Both the position numbers and the translations under genes were made by a program. Positions 16,348-25,385 of a stretch of 64,000 nucleotides of DNA are shown piece by piece. Within the stretch, counting starts at the first letter, position 1; every line of letters starts with the position of its first letter. Source of the DNA: Massilia sp. W12. GTDB lineage: Bacteria; Pseudomonadota; Gammaproteobacteria; Burkholderiales; Burkholderiaceae_D. Location: positions 372,001 to 436,000 of the forward strand of contig NZ_CP147776.1 in NCBI RefSeq assembly GCF_037300705.1, given 5' to 3'. A model generated the notes under the pieces. That model ran no database searches. It was not told where the DNA came from and saw only the letters and a list, made by a program, of their open reading frames with translations.

Positions 16348-18237
16348 ATGACGCAATACAAAATTTTCCCCGCGATCGGAGTGGCGCGGGTAGGCAATGC
16401 GCCGGCCAAGTTTTATATCGGGCCTGAGGTTTATCGCGGTTTGCCGACAAATCCAGATGGCTCGCCTTTCACCGAAGCCGATTTGCGCGATGAAAACGGC
16501 AAGCTGTGCCGCCAGGCGGCGCAATTCACGATTTATGCAGTCGATGACGCCGGCAATCAAAGCGAAGTCACGCTTGACAGCAGCAATATCAAAAGCATTA
16601 CCTGGGAAGTGCATCTGGCGAATAAAAAAGCCAGCTGGTATATCTTCCAAACCTCGCTGGGGGAAAACGGCTATGCCTCCAACCACGCGCTGCGCAATGC
16701 GGCGGAAGTCAATCGCAATCAGTTGATGATAGACGCCGGGCCGCGCAATATCAGCGGACGCCAGCAAAGCGGGGTGCAGTTCAATGCCGCCAGCGCGCCA
16801 GCCGGCTATGCCGGGCTGAATTTTCCGCCGGCTCCGCTGTACCCGGCAGAACCGGATATCGTGGCCTGTCAAACCGTGCCGCCGGGCCAGCAAAAAGCCA
16901 TCACCACTCTGGGCGAATTGCAAACCGATGGGGCAGGGCGCTTGTGGGTGCTGGGCGGCTTTGGCATTTCCGGCAGCGCTGACCCGAACGCCACGATTGG
17001 CGAATACGCCAATAATGACGGCTGGTGGGATGACACCTCGGATGGCCCGGTGTGCGCCACCATCGAATTCGCCGACGGCAGCACGGTGCAAGCCGCCGCC
17101 GCCACCGTGATGGTGGGGCCGCCGTCGTATGCGCCGCAAATTCCGAATCTGGTCACCTTGTACGACACCATTTTTGATGGCGCAGTGCGCGCCGGGGCTT
17201 ATCCGGCGATTTATCAAAGCGGATTTTGGCATGCCGGGCAACAAGGCTATTGGCCTGACTTTGACGGCGAAATCAAACCTTTGCTGGAGCGCGGAATTTT
17301 ATATCCCTGGGTCGCAGCGATTCCGCCCAAGCCGCATAAATTTGATTTCGAGATGCTGGGCAAGACTGTCACCCTGCCGAATGGCGTGGTGCAGGGCGAT
17401 CCGGCGCTGGCCGGTTTGCGCCAGTATATTCTGGACTTCCTGCGCCCGCCGAATGCGGAAAATGAGATCGTCAACAACCTCAAGGACGCCGGCGCAACCG
17501 GCCCGCGCGCAGGCGTCGGCGCCACCATGATGCCGTATCTGGCGGGCGACAATGCCCTGATTTTAGGCCATGCCCCGGCCAAATATCTGCGCCTGACCGA
17601 CACCCAGTATTTCTTCCTGCAGCAATGGGCGCGCGGCTTTTTCACGCGCAACAGCGCTGTCAGCCAGCCGGGCGACGCCATTACGCGCGGGGTGTTGGAA
17701 AACTGTGTCGGCGGCGCATTCTCGCCGGGGATTGAAATGACCTGGATTTCGCGCAATCCGGCGATTTATCAAGAGCCATTCCGCATCCGCCATCAGTTTG
17801 TCGCAGTTGGCCCGCTGGGCATGGGCTTCGATCCGGCCATCGGTTTGCAACCGGGCGATGTGACACGCTATATGGCGGTGCCATGGCAGGCGGACTTCAA
17901 TGAATGCTCATCGCAGCCGATAGATGGGCGGATTTTGTGGTGGTGGCCGGCGCAGCGTCCGGAATATGTCTATCTCGATCCGCAAGCCAGCGTCAAAGCC
18001 GGCCCGGATGCTGATGCGGATGTGCCGAATCCGCCGTCATTGGGGACGGGCATGCAAGTGCCGTGGCTGGGTACCGACTTTGATCAGATGGCTTCCACCT
18101 ACATCATGTTTGCCGACGATGTGGATATGGTGCGCTATTGGGCCGGACTGGGCTTTGTGCTGGAGCGCGGCGAAGGCGAGCAGCAACGCTTCGTCGAAGT
18201 TGAACGCGCTTTGCCGCGCCCGTTCAGCCCAAGCTGA
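16348..18237 (+). CDS. LodA-like cysteine tryptophylquinone (CTQ) oxidase
   Basis: The 629-residue product matches LodA/GoxA-type quinoprotein amino-acid oxidases: N-terminal YKIFPAIGVARVGNAP, WEVHLANKKASWY, and the C-terminal MAVPWQADFNECSS...WWWPAQRP and MVRYWAGLGFV blocks. Cys520 and Trp598 fall where the crosslinked Cys-Trp quinone of LodA is expected (Cys516/Trp581 in Marinomonas). Known members oxidise lysine or glycine and release H2O2, often with antibacterial effect. No signal peptide is seen, as in LodA, which is exported in a non-classical way. A tgggaggc site sets the ATG at 16348. The LodB-like gene follows directly. Confidence 0.88.
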   Translation: MTQYKIFPAIGVARVGNAPAKFYIGPEVYRGLPTNPDGSPFTEADLRDENGKLCRQAAQFTIYAVDDAGNQSEVTLDSSNIKSITWEVHLANKKASWYIFQTSLGENGYASNHALRNAAEVNRNQLMIDAGPRNISGRQQSGVQFNAASAPAGYAGLNFPPAPLYPAEPDIVACQTVPPGQQKAITTLGELQTDGAGRLWVLGGFGISGSADPNATIGEYANNDGWWDDTSDGPVCATIEFADGSTVQAAAATVMVGPPSYAPQIPNLVTLYDTIFDGAVRAGAYPAIYQSGFWHAGQQGYWPDFDGEIKPLLERGILYPWVAAIPPKPHKFDFEMLGKTVTLPNGVVQGDPALAGLRQYILDFLRPPNAENEIVNNLKDAGATGPRAGVGATMMPYLAGDNALILGHAPAKYLRLTDTQYFFLQQWARGFFTRNSAVSQPGDAITRGVLENCVGGAFSPGIEMTWISRNPAIYQEPFRIRHQFVAVGPLGMGFDPAIGLQPGDVTRYMAVPWQADFNECSSQPIDGRILWWWPAQRPEYVYLDPQASVKAGPDADADVPNPPSLGTGMQVPWLGTDFDQMASTYIMFADDVDMVRYWAGLGFVLERGEGEQQRFVEVERALPRPFSPS

Positions 18238-18238
18238 G

Positions 18239-19387
18239 ATGGCGGACTGTGAAGTCTTGATCGTCGGCGCCGGCGTGGCCGGCTGCGCCGCTGCGCTCGG
18301 CTTATTGCAAGCCGGCGTGCGGCGCGTGCTGCTGGTCGAGCGTGCGCCGGATAGCGCAGCGCGCGCAGTGGGTGAATCGCTGACGCCGGATGTGATCCCG
18401 GCGTTGCGCGCGCTGGGCGTATTGCCGCCAGCCGGCGCGGCCTTGCCGGCTTGGTGCTGGCCGTATCACGCCAATTTATCCGCCTGGGGCAGTGCGCAAC
18501 TAAGCCGGCATGCATTCAGCGCGCGCGCGCTGGCCTGGCGCCAGACTGATGCGCAGGGCGGCGCGCCGCATGGCTTGCATGTGGCGCGCGCTGCCATGAA
18601 CACGGCTTTGCGCGCGCAGGCGCAAGCGGCAGGCGCGCAGCTGTTGCAAGCGGCGCATGTGACGGGGCTGCAAGCGCCGGGCGCGCCGGGGCAGCCGTGG
18701 CGTGTGCAGGTGGCGGATGTGAATGGCTTGCAAGAAATCCAGGCCGCTTTTTTACTCGACGCCGGCGGCCGCCGCGCGCCGCTGGTGCGTCATCTGGGAT
18801 TGCAGCCGCAGCGCTTGGATAATCTGGTGGCGCGGGTGTGGCGCCTGGACTGCGCGCATGATTTGGATGGCTGCTCGCTGGTGGAAAGCCGGCCTGAAGG
18901 CTGGTGGTATGCCGCGCCGCAAGCAGAGGGCGGCTGCATCGCCATGTTGATGAGCGATGCGGACTTGATGGAGTCGATTGATGTGCCGCAAGCCTGGCGC
19001 GCCACCCGGCATCTGGCGCGCCTGCTGCCAGCTGTCCCAGTGGCAGGCGACACTATGACGGTGGCTGCGCACAGCGCATTTTTACCGCACAGCTGCGGCC
19101 CGGGCTGGGCCGCGCTTGGCGACGCCGCGATGGCGTTTGATCCCTTGACCTCTTCCGGCGTGGCGGCGGCGTTGGCCGATGCGCGCCGCATGACGCCGGC
19201 CATCCTGTCCTGGCTGGCGCAAGATTTTCATCAGGCGCTGCAAATACAGCAACGATGCGCGCAGCAATTGCGCGCGGAATTACAGCGCTATGTGGCCGGC
19301 TTGCGCCGGCAATATGGCGCGGAGCGGCGCTTTGCCGGCGCGCCGTTTTGGGCCAGACGTCATTTGTCGGCAGCGCAGGCGGCTTGA
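18239..19387 (+). CDS. LodB-like FAD-dependent quinone-maturation protein
   Basis: The 382-residue flavoprotein has the Rossmann motif VLIVGAGVAGCAAALGLLQAG near residue 7, an FAD-binding second motif (DAGGRRAPLVRHLG) and the WAALGDAAMAFDPLTSSGVAAALADA block of tryptophan halogenase/PHBH-like monooxygenases. LodB and GoxB are needed to build the CTQ cofactor of their partner oxidase, so this is most likely the maturase of the upstream protein. The frame stays open for 300 bp upstream, inside lodA, but the ATG at 18239 directly after the lodA stop gives the natural N-terminus (MADCEVLIVGAG). Confidence 0.85.
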   Translation: MADCEVLIVGAGVAGCAAALGLLQAGVRRVLLVERAPDSAARAVGESLTPDVIPALRALGVLPPAGAALPAWCWPYHANLSAWGSAQLSRHAFSARALAWRQTDAQGGAPHGLHVARAAMNTALRAQAQAAGAQLLQAAHVTGLQAPGAPGQPWRVQVADVNGLQEIQAAFLLDAGGRRAPLVRHLGLQPQRLDNLVARVWRLDCAHDLDGCSLVESRPEGWWYAAPQAEGGCIAMLMSDADLMESIDVPQAWRATRHLARLLPAVPVAGDTMTVAAHSAFLPHSCGPGWAALGDAAMAFDPLTSSGVAAALADARRMTPAILSWLAQDFHQALQIQQRCAQQLRAELQRYVAGLRRQYGAERRFAGAPFWARRHLSAAQAA

Positions 19388-19475
19388 GCGCGGCTTGTGC
19401 GCACAGGCTTTGCCGCAATCGTCGTTGTTTGCGCCGTCGCCAACGCCGGCGCGTCTTTTCTGAGGAGAGCACAGT

Positions 19476-20372
19476 ATGACTACGCCACCCGATATCAGCA
19501 CGCCCTTGATCCCATATCCTAATCAGACTCCGGTGACAGGCCCGCAAAACCTGGGTTATTTGAATGATTTTATCGGTACCTGGAACAGTCCGACCGGCAC
19601 AGCGGCGACTGGTTTTAATGTGATGCCGCTGCCGCAAACCACGGCCCCAGGCGGCTATATTTTAAAAAATTTCCCGTATTACGAGGAAATCACGTTTTCG
19701 CCGATCGCAGGCGGCGCCCCTAACCGCGCGGGCAGTTTCACGCAGTCTTCCGGTGTGCTGTTTTATGAGCAGCGCGTATTTTTTGCGCCCGGCCCGGGCG
19801 TGCCTGCGAGCGCGGTGGATACCCTGATTCATGCAGAAAACGGCACATGGTTGTATCACAATATCGGCCCGCAATTGGATGGCCCCTTCGGCCCCGGCAC
19901 TGTGCCGCCGCCGCCGGGCGGGATTCCGGCGCAAAATCCGGCGGATCAATATAACAAACAGGTTTCGGTGCCGCATGGCAATTCGCTATTGATGCTGGGA
20001 CAGGCGTATGAATTGGGCGGCGGTATCCCCGGCTATCCGAATCCGCCGGCGATGCCGCCGTTCACCGGCGGCCACCAGCCCGTGCCCGATCCGGCAGACG
20101 CCTTGCGCCGGGCCGCGCAAGGCCTGGGTAATATCGTGCGCGCGGTGCGCATTGATGTCGGCACGCAAGGGCCGGGCGGGGTGTCGAATATCCCGTTTGA
20201 GCAGCAAAACGGGCAGGTGCTGTCGATGTGGACTTCCTGGTTTATTTTGTATTTGGATGATGGCACGACCCGCTTGCAGTACTGGCAAAACATCGTGCTG
20301 CAATTCATGATTGGCGGGCAGCCGGTGCAGTTTGCGCATGTGGATGCGAATACCTTGAGCAAGGTTGCATAA
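19476..20372 (+). CDS. Beta-barrel (nitrobindin/heme-binding-like) protein
   Basis: The 298-residue product begins its fold with LGYLNDFIGTWNSPTGTAATGFNVM, followed by YYEEITFSPIAGG, VLFYEQRVFF and NGTWLYHNIGP, a layout like the lipocalin/nitrobindin type of heme-binding barrel. The C-terminal half is Gly/Pro-rich and less typical. It has no signal peptide. A tgaggag site precedes the ATG. It lies 88 bp after the LodB-like gene in the same direction, so it may belong to the same unit, but co-transcription is not certain. It may bind a hydrophobic ligand or heme made or used by the oxidase cluster (inference). Confidence 0.55.
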   Translation: MTTPPDISTPLIPYPNQTPVTGPQNLGYLNDFIGTWNSPTGTAATGFNVMPLPQTTAPGGYILKNFPYYEEITFSPIAGGAPNRAGSFTQSSGVLFYEQRVFFAPGPGVPASAVDTLIHAENGTWLYHNIGPQLDGPFGPGTVPPPPGGIPAQNPADQYNKQVSVPHGNSLLMLGQAYELGGGIPGYPNPPAMPPFTGGHQPVPDPADALRRAAQGLGNIVRAVRIDVGTQGPGGVSNIPFEQQNGQVLSMWTSWFILYLDDGTTRLQYWQNIVLQFMIGGQPVQFAHVDANTLSKVA

Positions 20373-20391
20373 TCATTTTGATGCGGTTTGA

Positions 20392-20422
20392 GATGGCGGC
20401 GCGATTGCATGGCGCCGCCATC
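20392..20422 (+). terminator. GC-rich hairpin after the barrel gene
   Basis: Positions 20392-20402 and 20412-20422 are perfect 11-bp inverted copies with a 9-nt loop, 20 bp after the stop at 20372. No long T-tract follows, so this may be a weak or Rho-assisted end of the LodA cluster. Confidence 0.5.
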
Positions 20423-20652
20423 TTGCTGCGCTTTCCGGCGGCGCGCTTGGAAGTGCTGCCCCGGTATGCTGTGTTTGCTGATGATTCGGCGGCGTATTCT
20501 GCTATTGTGCGATTTTTCCTCTGAAAACTGCACGCGCATTGCCATAACTGCGCGGAAAAATATCTGGCTTGGCCGATATAATCTTTATTCGATGAGCGTC
20601 GAAATTCAAAACCATAATGAATTACGCAAGGCTGTTTTAAGGCGGGCATGAG

Positions 20653-21516
20653 ATGAGTTATCCGGATATTGCGCGACAAAAAGCGCTGCGCCTGGCGCGT
20701 TTTTTTGCCGCGCTTTGGCTCTGTATGGCCGTCACCGCCTGCGGCGGTGGCGCGGGCAGCGCGCCGCAAGCCAGTAACAGCAATAACGTTGCCAATAATA
20801 GTGGCAGCAATACCGGCAATAGCAATACGCCGCCAGTCAGTGCGGATATCAAGGTTCTCATGATGGGGAACAGTCATACCCACTTCAGCAGTTTGCCTGC
20901 GCGGCTTGAGGCGATGTTGCGCGCCAGTCATCCGGGCAAGACAGTGGCGGTGGTGGCGGCGCCGGCCAGCCTGTTTCTCGACGGGCATCTGAAAGATGCC
21001 CAGACCCTGGCCTTGCTCAAAGGCCAATCCTGGCATTATGTGATTTTGCAGGCGCAGAAATACAGCAGCTCAGGGGCGTTTTCTTACTCCATCGCTGAGG
21101 CGGTGAATCTGGTCAGAATGGCGCGGCAGGCCGGGGCTTTACCGGTGCTGTTTCCCGAATGGCCGCGCCGCGATATTGACGAAACCGGGCGTATCTTCAC
21201 GCTCCATGTCTCTATCGCGCAGCAAGCCCCGGCTTGTATCGCACCCATCGGGCAGGCATGGGAGATTGCCTTGCAGCGCCATCCCGGCCTGGCTTTGTAC
21301 GCCGCTGACGGCAACCATTCTGCCGCTGCGGGCGCACAACTGGCTGCCCTCATGCTGTATGCCACCGTATCGGGAAAATCGCCATCTGCCGTCCCCGATA
21401 TTGCCTTCGCAGATGTCAGTCCCGAAGTTCAGCTGCAATTAAGGCTGGCGGCAGACGATGCGGTGAAGGCGCTCTCGCCGCGCAAGTATTGTCCGCAGGA
21501 TGCGTCAATGCTATAG
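20653..21516 (+). CDS. SGNH/GDSL-hydrolase-like lipoprotein
   Basis: The 287-residue product has a lipoprotein signal (WLCMAVTAC, lipid Cys near 33), a Ser/Asn-rich linker (about 38-60), then an SGNH-type domain beginning VLMMGNSHTHFS (nucleophile Ser near 76) and ending YAADGNHSAAAGAQLAALML with the Asp/His pair. Such proteins are esterases or acetyl-group hydrolases of the envelope; the substrate is unknown. A TATAAT at 20577-20582 lies about 70 bp upstream. It is separated from the LodA cluster by a hairpin, so it is probably a separate unit. Confidence 0.72.
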   Translation: MSYPDIARQKALRLARFFAALWLCMAVTACGGGAGSAPQASNSNNVANNSGSNTGNSNTPPVSADIKVLMMGNSHTHFSSLPARLEAMLRASHPGKTVAVVAAPASLFLDGHLKDAQTLALLKGQSWHYVILQAQKYSSSGAFSYSIAEAVNLVRMARQAGALPVLFPEWPRRDIDETGRIFTLHVSIAQQAPACIAPIGQAWEIALQRHPGLALYAADGNHSAAAGAQLAALMLYATVSGKSPSAVPDIAFADVSPEVQLQLRLAADDAVKALSPRKYCPQDASML

Positions 21517-21683
21517 ATGTCATCTTCGATGCCACGCTCGGCGGATATGCCCGCCTGAACGCATGCTTGCGCAGCGTCATTTGTAAAGCAGATTGCGCGA
21601 AAAATGGCAGTGCATGATCGTCAAGATGTGCTTATACCAACATATAAAATCCATCCCCATTATTGGATTGCTGGCCTGCTGTG

Positions 21684-21872
21684 CTACACGGATGTTTTTT
21701 TGCTGAGCAGTAAATGCTCTGTCGCTTGCGGAATTTTCAGACGTTGAGCATATTTGATCGCGATGCTTGGCAGCTTCTGTTGCGCCTGGCTTGGGGACAT
21801 TTCATGCGCAAGTGCAATTTTCTGCTCAGCAGTTTCGGGTATGTGCAAAAATTTTTTTTGCATGTCATTCAT
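21684..21872 (-). CDS. Small unknown protein, third gene of a minus-strand island operon
   Basis: The 62-residue product (MNDMQKKFLHIPETAEQK to LLLSKKTSV) is basic and helical with no recognised domain. Its ATG at 21872 overlaps the end of the upstream 74-residue gene by 8 bp and is preceded by aagga, indicating translational coupling. The longer frame to 22070 lies across the neighbour and is unlikely. The middle (ETAEQKIALAHEMSPSQAQQKL) looks like a helix-turn-helix-sized segment but I do not see a known family. Codon use is AT-richer than the core genes. Confidence 0.5.
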   Translation of the reverse strand: MNDMQKKFLHIPETAEQKIALAHEMSPSQAQQKLPSIAIKYAQRLKIPQATEHLLLSKKTSV

Positions 21873-22089
21873 CCTTGATGGCTTGGTCTGCTGATATGTC
21901 GTCTTCATCTTCTCTGATAAAACCGCCATCGGCAGCAGCTTTTCCAGATGCAATTGCAGGCGGCTCATCAGGCAGGCTGGCGATAAACTCAGGCAGACAA
22001 AAACGCCGGTAGGCTGCTTGCGCTGCTTCTTCAGTTGAGCGGGGTTTGCGCTTTTTTCTTTCAGCGCCAAAGTCCAGAATTTTTCCCAT
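21865..22089 (-). CDS. Small unknown protein, second gene of the island operon
   Basis: The 74-residue product has a basic N-terminus (FGAERKKRKPRSTEEAAQ) and an acidic tail (FIREDEDDISADQAIKDE). It begins 2 bp after the GNAT-like gene stop, with aggata upstream, and overlaps the next gene. The charge layout resembles small partner or antitoxin-like proteins, but no family is recognised. Confidence 0.5.
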   Translation of the reverse strand: MGKILDFGAERKKRKPRSTEEAAQAAYRRFCLPEFIASLPDEPPAIASGKAAADGGFIREDEDDISADQAIKDE

Positions 22090-22091
22090 GA

Positions 22092-22604
22092 TTATCCTAA
22101 GCGCATAAAGAGAAAGTCGCCTTTGCGCACGTACTGCATACCAAAGCCTTCATAGTATTTTCTCACGGTATCGTTGATGGGTTGCACCAAACGGATTTCC
22201 GTCGCACCCAATGACTCAGCATACACTGCCATTGCAAGTAATACGAATGGTACAACTTTCAAGTTGCGATTTTCCGGACTTCCCTCTAAGAAATCCAAGC
22301 GCAATCCAGCGGCATTCCGGGTCGGCCTGCCTAGAGAGAGGGAGGCAAGGTTGTTCTGATGCCATAAAGCCAATTCAAATCTCTTAGGGTGTCGGAATTT
22401 GAATGCAGGGTAACTGTACAGCCAGTCCCAATTGACTCTGCGTTCGCTGAAAGCGGACCAGGCTTTTGATGCCGCAAACGCATCATCATCAAACAAACGG
22501 AAGGACAAGCCCAGATTCGATGGTGTTTGCGCTTGAGCGGCTTTTAACGCCGTTAGACGCAGTTGCGCATATCGCGCCTCTGCATCAATGTGTGTCATTT
22601 GCAT
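22092..22604 (-). CDS. GNAT-like protein in an AT-rich island
   Basis: The 170-residue product ends with features of a GNAT fold: NLKVVPFVLLAMAVYAESLGATEIRLVQP and the NDTVRKYYEGFGMQYVRKGDFLFM closing motif. The canonical Q/RxxGxG/A acetyl-CoA loop is not evident, so activity is uncertain. It heads a three-gene minus-strand operon with two small proteins, an arrangement reminiscent of GNAT toxin modules or contact-dependent cargo, but no ribbon-helix-helix antitoxin is visible. The ATG at 22604 has aggtga upstream. Base composition is distinctly lower in GC than the flanks. Confidence 0.6.
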   Translation of the reverse strand: MQMTHIDAEARYAQLRLTALKAAQAQTPSNLGLSFRLFDDDAFAASKAWSAFSERRVNWDWLYSYPAFKFRHPKRFELALWHQNNLASLSLGRPTRNAAGLRLDFLEGSPENRNLKVVPFVLLAMAVYAESLGATEIRLVQPINDTVRKYYEGFGMQYVRKGDFLFMRLG

Positions 22605-22963
22605 ATTTCATCACCTGTGTAAGGGGGGAGGCAGGAGGGAAGCATGTTAACGAATCCACATGTGCATTGCTCCTGTAATAGTTGTCAGCTTGATTGTTTT
22701 TTTTCAATTTAAATTGCATAAAAAGCATTGTGTTTGATGCGCGAGTATGCGCCTCATGCATCTTTCCTGGGCTGAAGATGTGGCTCGAATCCGTGTGGCT
22801 GAGTGGAGGTCAGGTGGGGTGGTAAGCGGACGCTTGTCTCTGCAAGTCGCCTGCTGCGTTGCAGCAGGCGTAATTAATGAAATTTCTGTCGCAGATTTAA
22901 AAGAAATTGCGTCCCGCCTTTCCTATAATGCTTTCACATTTTTTTATCCAGATGGGGATTGCA
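22605..22963. other. AT-rich intergenic region before astC
   Basis: This 359-bp stretch between the divergent GNAT-like gene and astC includes a poly-T/A-rich part near 22690-22735 and the candidate astC promoter at its right end. A 95-residue frame at 22747-23034 crosses into astC in another frame and is not credible. I see no other gene. Confidence 0.5.
22924..22929 (+). promoter_or_regulatory. TATAAT -10 element before astC/argD
   Basis: A perfect TATAAT sits 35 bp upstream of the astC ATG, which would give a leader of about 28 nt. No good -35 hexamer lies at 16-18 bp, which suggests activator-dependent expression. Confidence 0.45.
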
Positions 22964-24223
22964 ATGACTACCGTATCGCACGCATCGACGCCGGCTTCCG
23001 CTTTGAACGCTCCTGTCACCCGCGCCACCTTTGATGAGGTGATCGTGCCCAGCTACGCTCCGGCGCAAATGGTGCTGGTGCGCGGCGCAGGCTTGGATGT
23101 GTGGGACCAAAATGGCCGTCAATTCCTTGATTTCACTTCCGGCATCGCCGTCAACAGCCTGGGCCACGCCCATCCGCAACTGGTGGCGGCGCTGACCGAG
23201 CAAGCCGGCAAGCTGTGGCATTTGAGCAATGCCTACACCAATGAACCGGTGCTGCGTCTGGGCAAGGCTTTAACCGACGCCACCTTCGCTGAACGCGTGT
23301 TCTTTTGCAATTCCGGCGCGGAAGCGAATGAAGCCGCGTTCAAACTGGCGCGCAAATATGCCCACAAAAAGAGCGAAGGCAAAAAATTCCGCATCATCGC
23401 CGCCCTGAATTCCTTCCATGGCCGCACCCTGTTCACCGTCTCGGTTGGCGGGCAGCCGAAATACACCGAAGGTTTCGCCCCGCTGCCGGGCGGCATCGAC
23501 CATATTCCTTACAATGACCTGGAAGCTGCGCGCGCTGCGATTGGCGATGATGTGTGCGCGGTGGTGGTGGAGCCGGTGCAAGGCGAAGGCGGCGTGCTGC
23601 CGGCCACCAAGGAATACCTGCAAGGCTTGCGCGACATCTGTAATGAAAAAGGCGCGCTGCTGATTTTTGATGAAGTGCAAACCGGCGTGGGCCGCACCGG
23701 CCATTTGTACGCCTATCAGGGTTATGGCGTGACGCCGGACATCCTGACCACCGCCAAAGCCCTGGGCAATGGTTTCCCGATCGGCGCCATGCTGACCACG
23801 GCGGCAATCGGCGCTGAACTCAATATCGGCAGCCACGGCACCACTTACGGCGGCAACCCGCTGGCCGCCACGGTGGCCTTGAATGTGCTGGCCATCATCA
23901 ATCAGGACAGCTTCCTGGCGCGCGTGCGTGAAGCCGGCGAAAAAATGCACGCTGTGTTGCAAAGCCTGATCGACGCTTTCCCGCAAGTGTTCAGCGCCAC
24001 CCGTGGCGCCGGCTTGCTGCGCGGTCTCTTGATGGCCCCGGATTTCAAAGGCCGCTCGAAAGATTTCCAGAAAGCATGTGAGGCAAATGGTCTGATGATT
24101 TTGATCGCAGGGCCTGATGTGGTGCGCGTGGCGCCGGCTTTGACGGTGTCGGATGAACAGATCGCGCAAGCCTCTAAGATCATGCATGATACGGCTGCCG
24201 TGTTTGCGCAAGACAAGAAATAA
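22964..24223 (+). CDS. astC: Acetylornithine/succinylornithine aminotransferase
   Basis: The 419-residue PLP enzyme is of class [73 protein letters not shown] and the PLP lysine in [13 protein letters not shown]. It converts N-acetylornithine or N-succinylornithine to the semialdehyde with 2-oxoglutarate, so it can serve arginine synthesis (argD) or the AST pathway (astC). Direct placement before astA and astD argues for the catabolic role. The ATG at 22964 follows a gggg ribosome site; upstream in-frame starts are not needed. Confidence 0.9.
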   Translation: MTTVSHASTPASALNAPVTRATFDEVIVPSYAPAQMVLVRGAGLDVWDQNGRQFLDFTSGIAVNSLGHAHPQLVAALTEQAGKLWHLSNAYTNEPVLRLGKALTDATFAERVFFCNSGAEANEAAFKLARKYAHKKSEGKKFRIIAALNSFHGRTLFTVSVGGQPKYTEGFAPLPGGIDHIPYNDLEAARAAIGDDVCAVVVEPVQGEGGVLPATKEYLQGLRDICNEKGALLIFDEVQTGVGRTGHLYAYQGYGVTPDILTTAKALGNGFPIGAMLTTAAIGAELNIGSHGTTYGGNPLAATVALNVLAIINQDSFLARVREAGEKMHAVLQSLIDAFPQVFSATRGAGLLRGLLMAPDFKGRSKDFQKACEANGLMILIAGPDVVRVAPALTVSDEQIAQASKIMHDTAAVFAQDKK

Positions 24224-24338
24224 AAGAATCGTAACAGTCGTCAGGCGGCCCGCTGCAAGGCGGGCTGGATCTCCCTAACGAATCATTCACCCCCGGCCGT
24301 GCGTAAGCGCGGCATTTTTCGTTGACAGGAGTAACAAG

Positions 24339-25355
24339 ATGTCCGCCAGCTATGTCGTGCGCCCGGTGGCCTTGGACGATATCCCCGCGCTGGAAGCTCT
24401 GGCGCGGCAGGCTGCGCGTGGCGTGCATACGCTGCCGCGCACCCCGGAAAACCTGCTGCGCGCAGTGCGCCGCTCAATCGCCTCGTTTGCCGCACAGGTC
24501 GAGATTCCAAGTGAGGAATCGTATATGTTTGTGCTGCAGGATGCGGCGGGCGGTGTGGCTGGTTGCGCCACGATTTTCGCCACTGCCGGCAGCAATGGCA
24601 CCTATTTTGCTTTCCGCAACGATGTGGTGCAGCAGGTCTCGCGCGATTTGAACATCAGCCACAATGTGCATGCGCTCTCGCTGTGTTCCGAATTGACCGC
24701 CTGCTCGCAATTGTCGAGCTTTTTCATTCATCCGCAAGCCCAGACCGAAGCCGCCTTGCTGTCGCGCGCCCGGCTGTTGTTTGCCGCAATGGCGCCGCAG
24801 CGCTTTGGCGACCGTTTCTTTGTTTCGCTGGCCGGGGTCTCGGATGCGAACGGCCAAAGCCCGTTTTGGGATGCGCTGGGACGCAAGTTTTTCCAGATGG
24901 ATTTTCTGGATGCCGAGCATGCGGTCGAAGGCGCGCGCAACCGCACCCTGATCGTCGAGCTGATGCCGCATTATCCGGTGTATGTGCCGCTGTTGCCGGC
25001 GGCCGCGCAAGCCGTGCTGGGACAGAGCCACCCCGAAGCCGAATTACCGTTTTCGCTGTTGAGCGCGGAAGGCTTTGCGGCGGACGAATATATCGACATC
25101 TTTGACGGCGGGCCGATTTTGCAAGCGCACCGCGATTCTTTGCGCACCGTGCAGCAGGCGCGCCGCTATCAGGTGGCGGCGGGACAGGCCGACGCTGAGG
25201 CGGCTGACTGGCTGGTGGGCAGTGTGCGGCAGGCGGATTTCCGCGCCGCCCATCTGCGCGCCGCTTTGCGTGACGATGTCTTGCTGCTGGATGCGGCGCA
25301 AATGGCGGCCCTGCGCGTGCAGGCCGGTGATGAAGTTTTGTGCGTGCCGGCGTAA
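24339..25355 (+). CDS. aruF: Arginine N-succinyltransferase, alpha subunit
   Basis: The 338-residue product belongs to the AstA/AruF family: YVVRPVALDDIPALEALA start, LCSELTACSQLSSFFIHP, FWDALGRKFFQMDF, LIVELMPHYPVYVPLLP and EYIDIFDGGPILQA. It transfers succinyl from succinyl-CoA to the alpha-amino group of arginine (and ornithine), the first AST step. Like Pseudomonas, this organism has two related AstA genes; this is the first and shares all these blocks with the next. A caggag site precedes the ATG. Spacing to the second subunit is 30 bp. Confidence 0.92.
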   Translation: MSASYVVRPVALDDIPALEALARQAARGVHTLPRTPENLLRAVRRSIASFAAQVEIPSEESYMFVLQDAAGGVAGCATIFATAGSNGTYFAFRNDVVQQVSRDLNISHNVHALSLCSELTACSQLSSFFIHPQAQTEAALLSRARLLFAAMAPQRFGDRFFVSLAGVSDANGQSPFWDALGRKFFQMDFLDAEHAVEGARNRTLIVELMPHYPVYVPLLPAAAQAVLGQSHPEAELPFSLLSAEGFAADEYIDIFDGGPILQAHRDSLRTVQQARRYQVAAGQADAEAADWLVGSVRQADFRAAHLRAALRDDVLLLDAAQMAALRVQAGDEVLCVPA

Positions 25356-25385
25356 AGCCTGCGCGCTCTATCTTGCGAGATTCCC

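Noticed and set aside
16333..17244. 303-codon antisense frame over the LodA-like gene
   Set aside because: Opposes a well supported coding region and shows only shadow composition.
20388..20651. 87-codon frame before the SGNH lipoprotein gene
   Set aside because: It begins in the hairpin after the barrel gene, is Arg/Cys-rich, has no ribosome site and shows no domain.
22747..23034. 95-codon frame upstream of astC
   Set aside because: It overlaps the astC start in another frame, crosses its promoter and has no recognisable protein.
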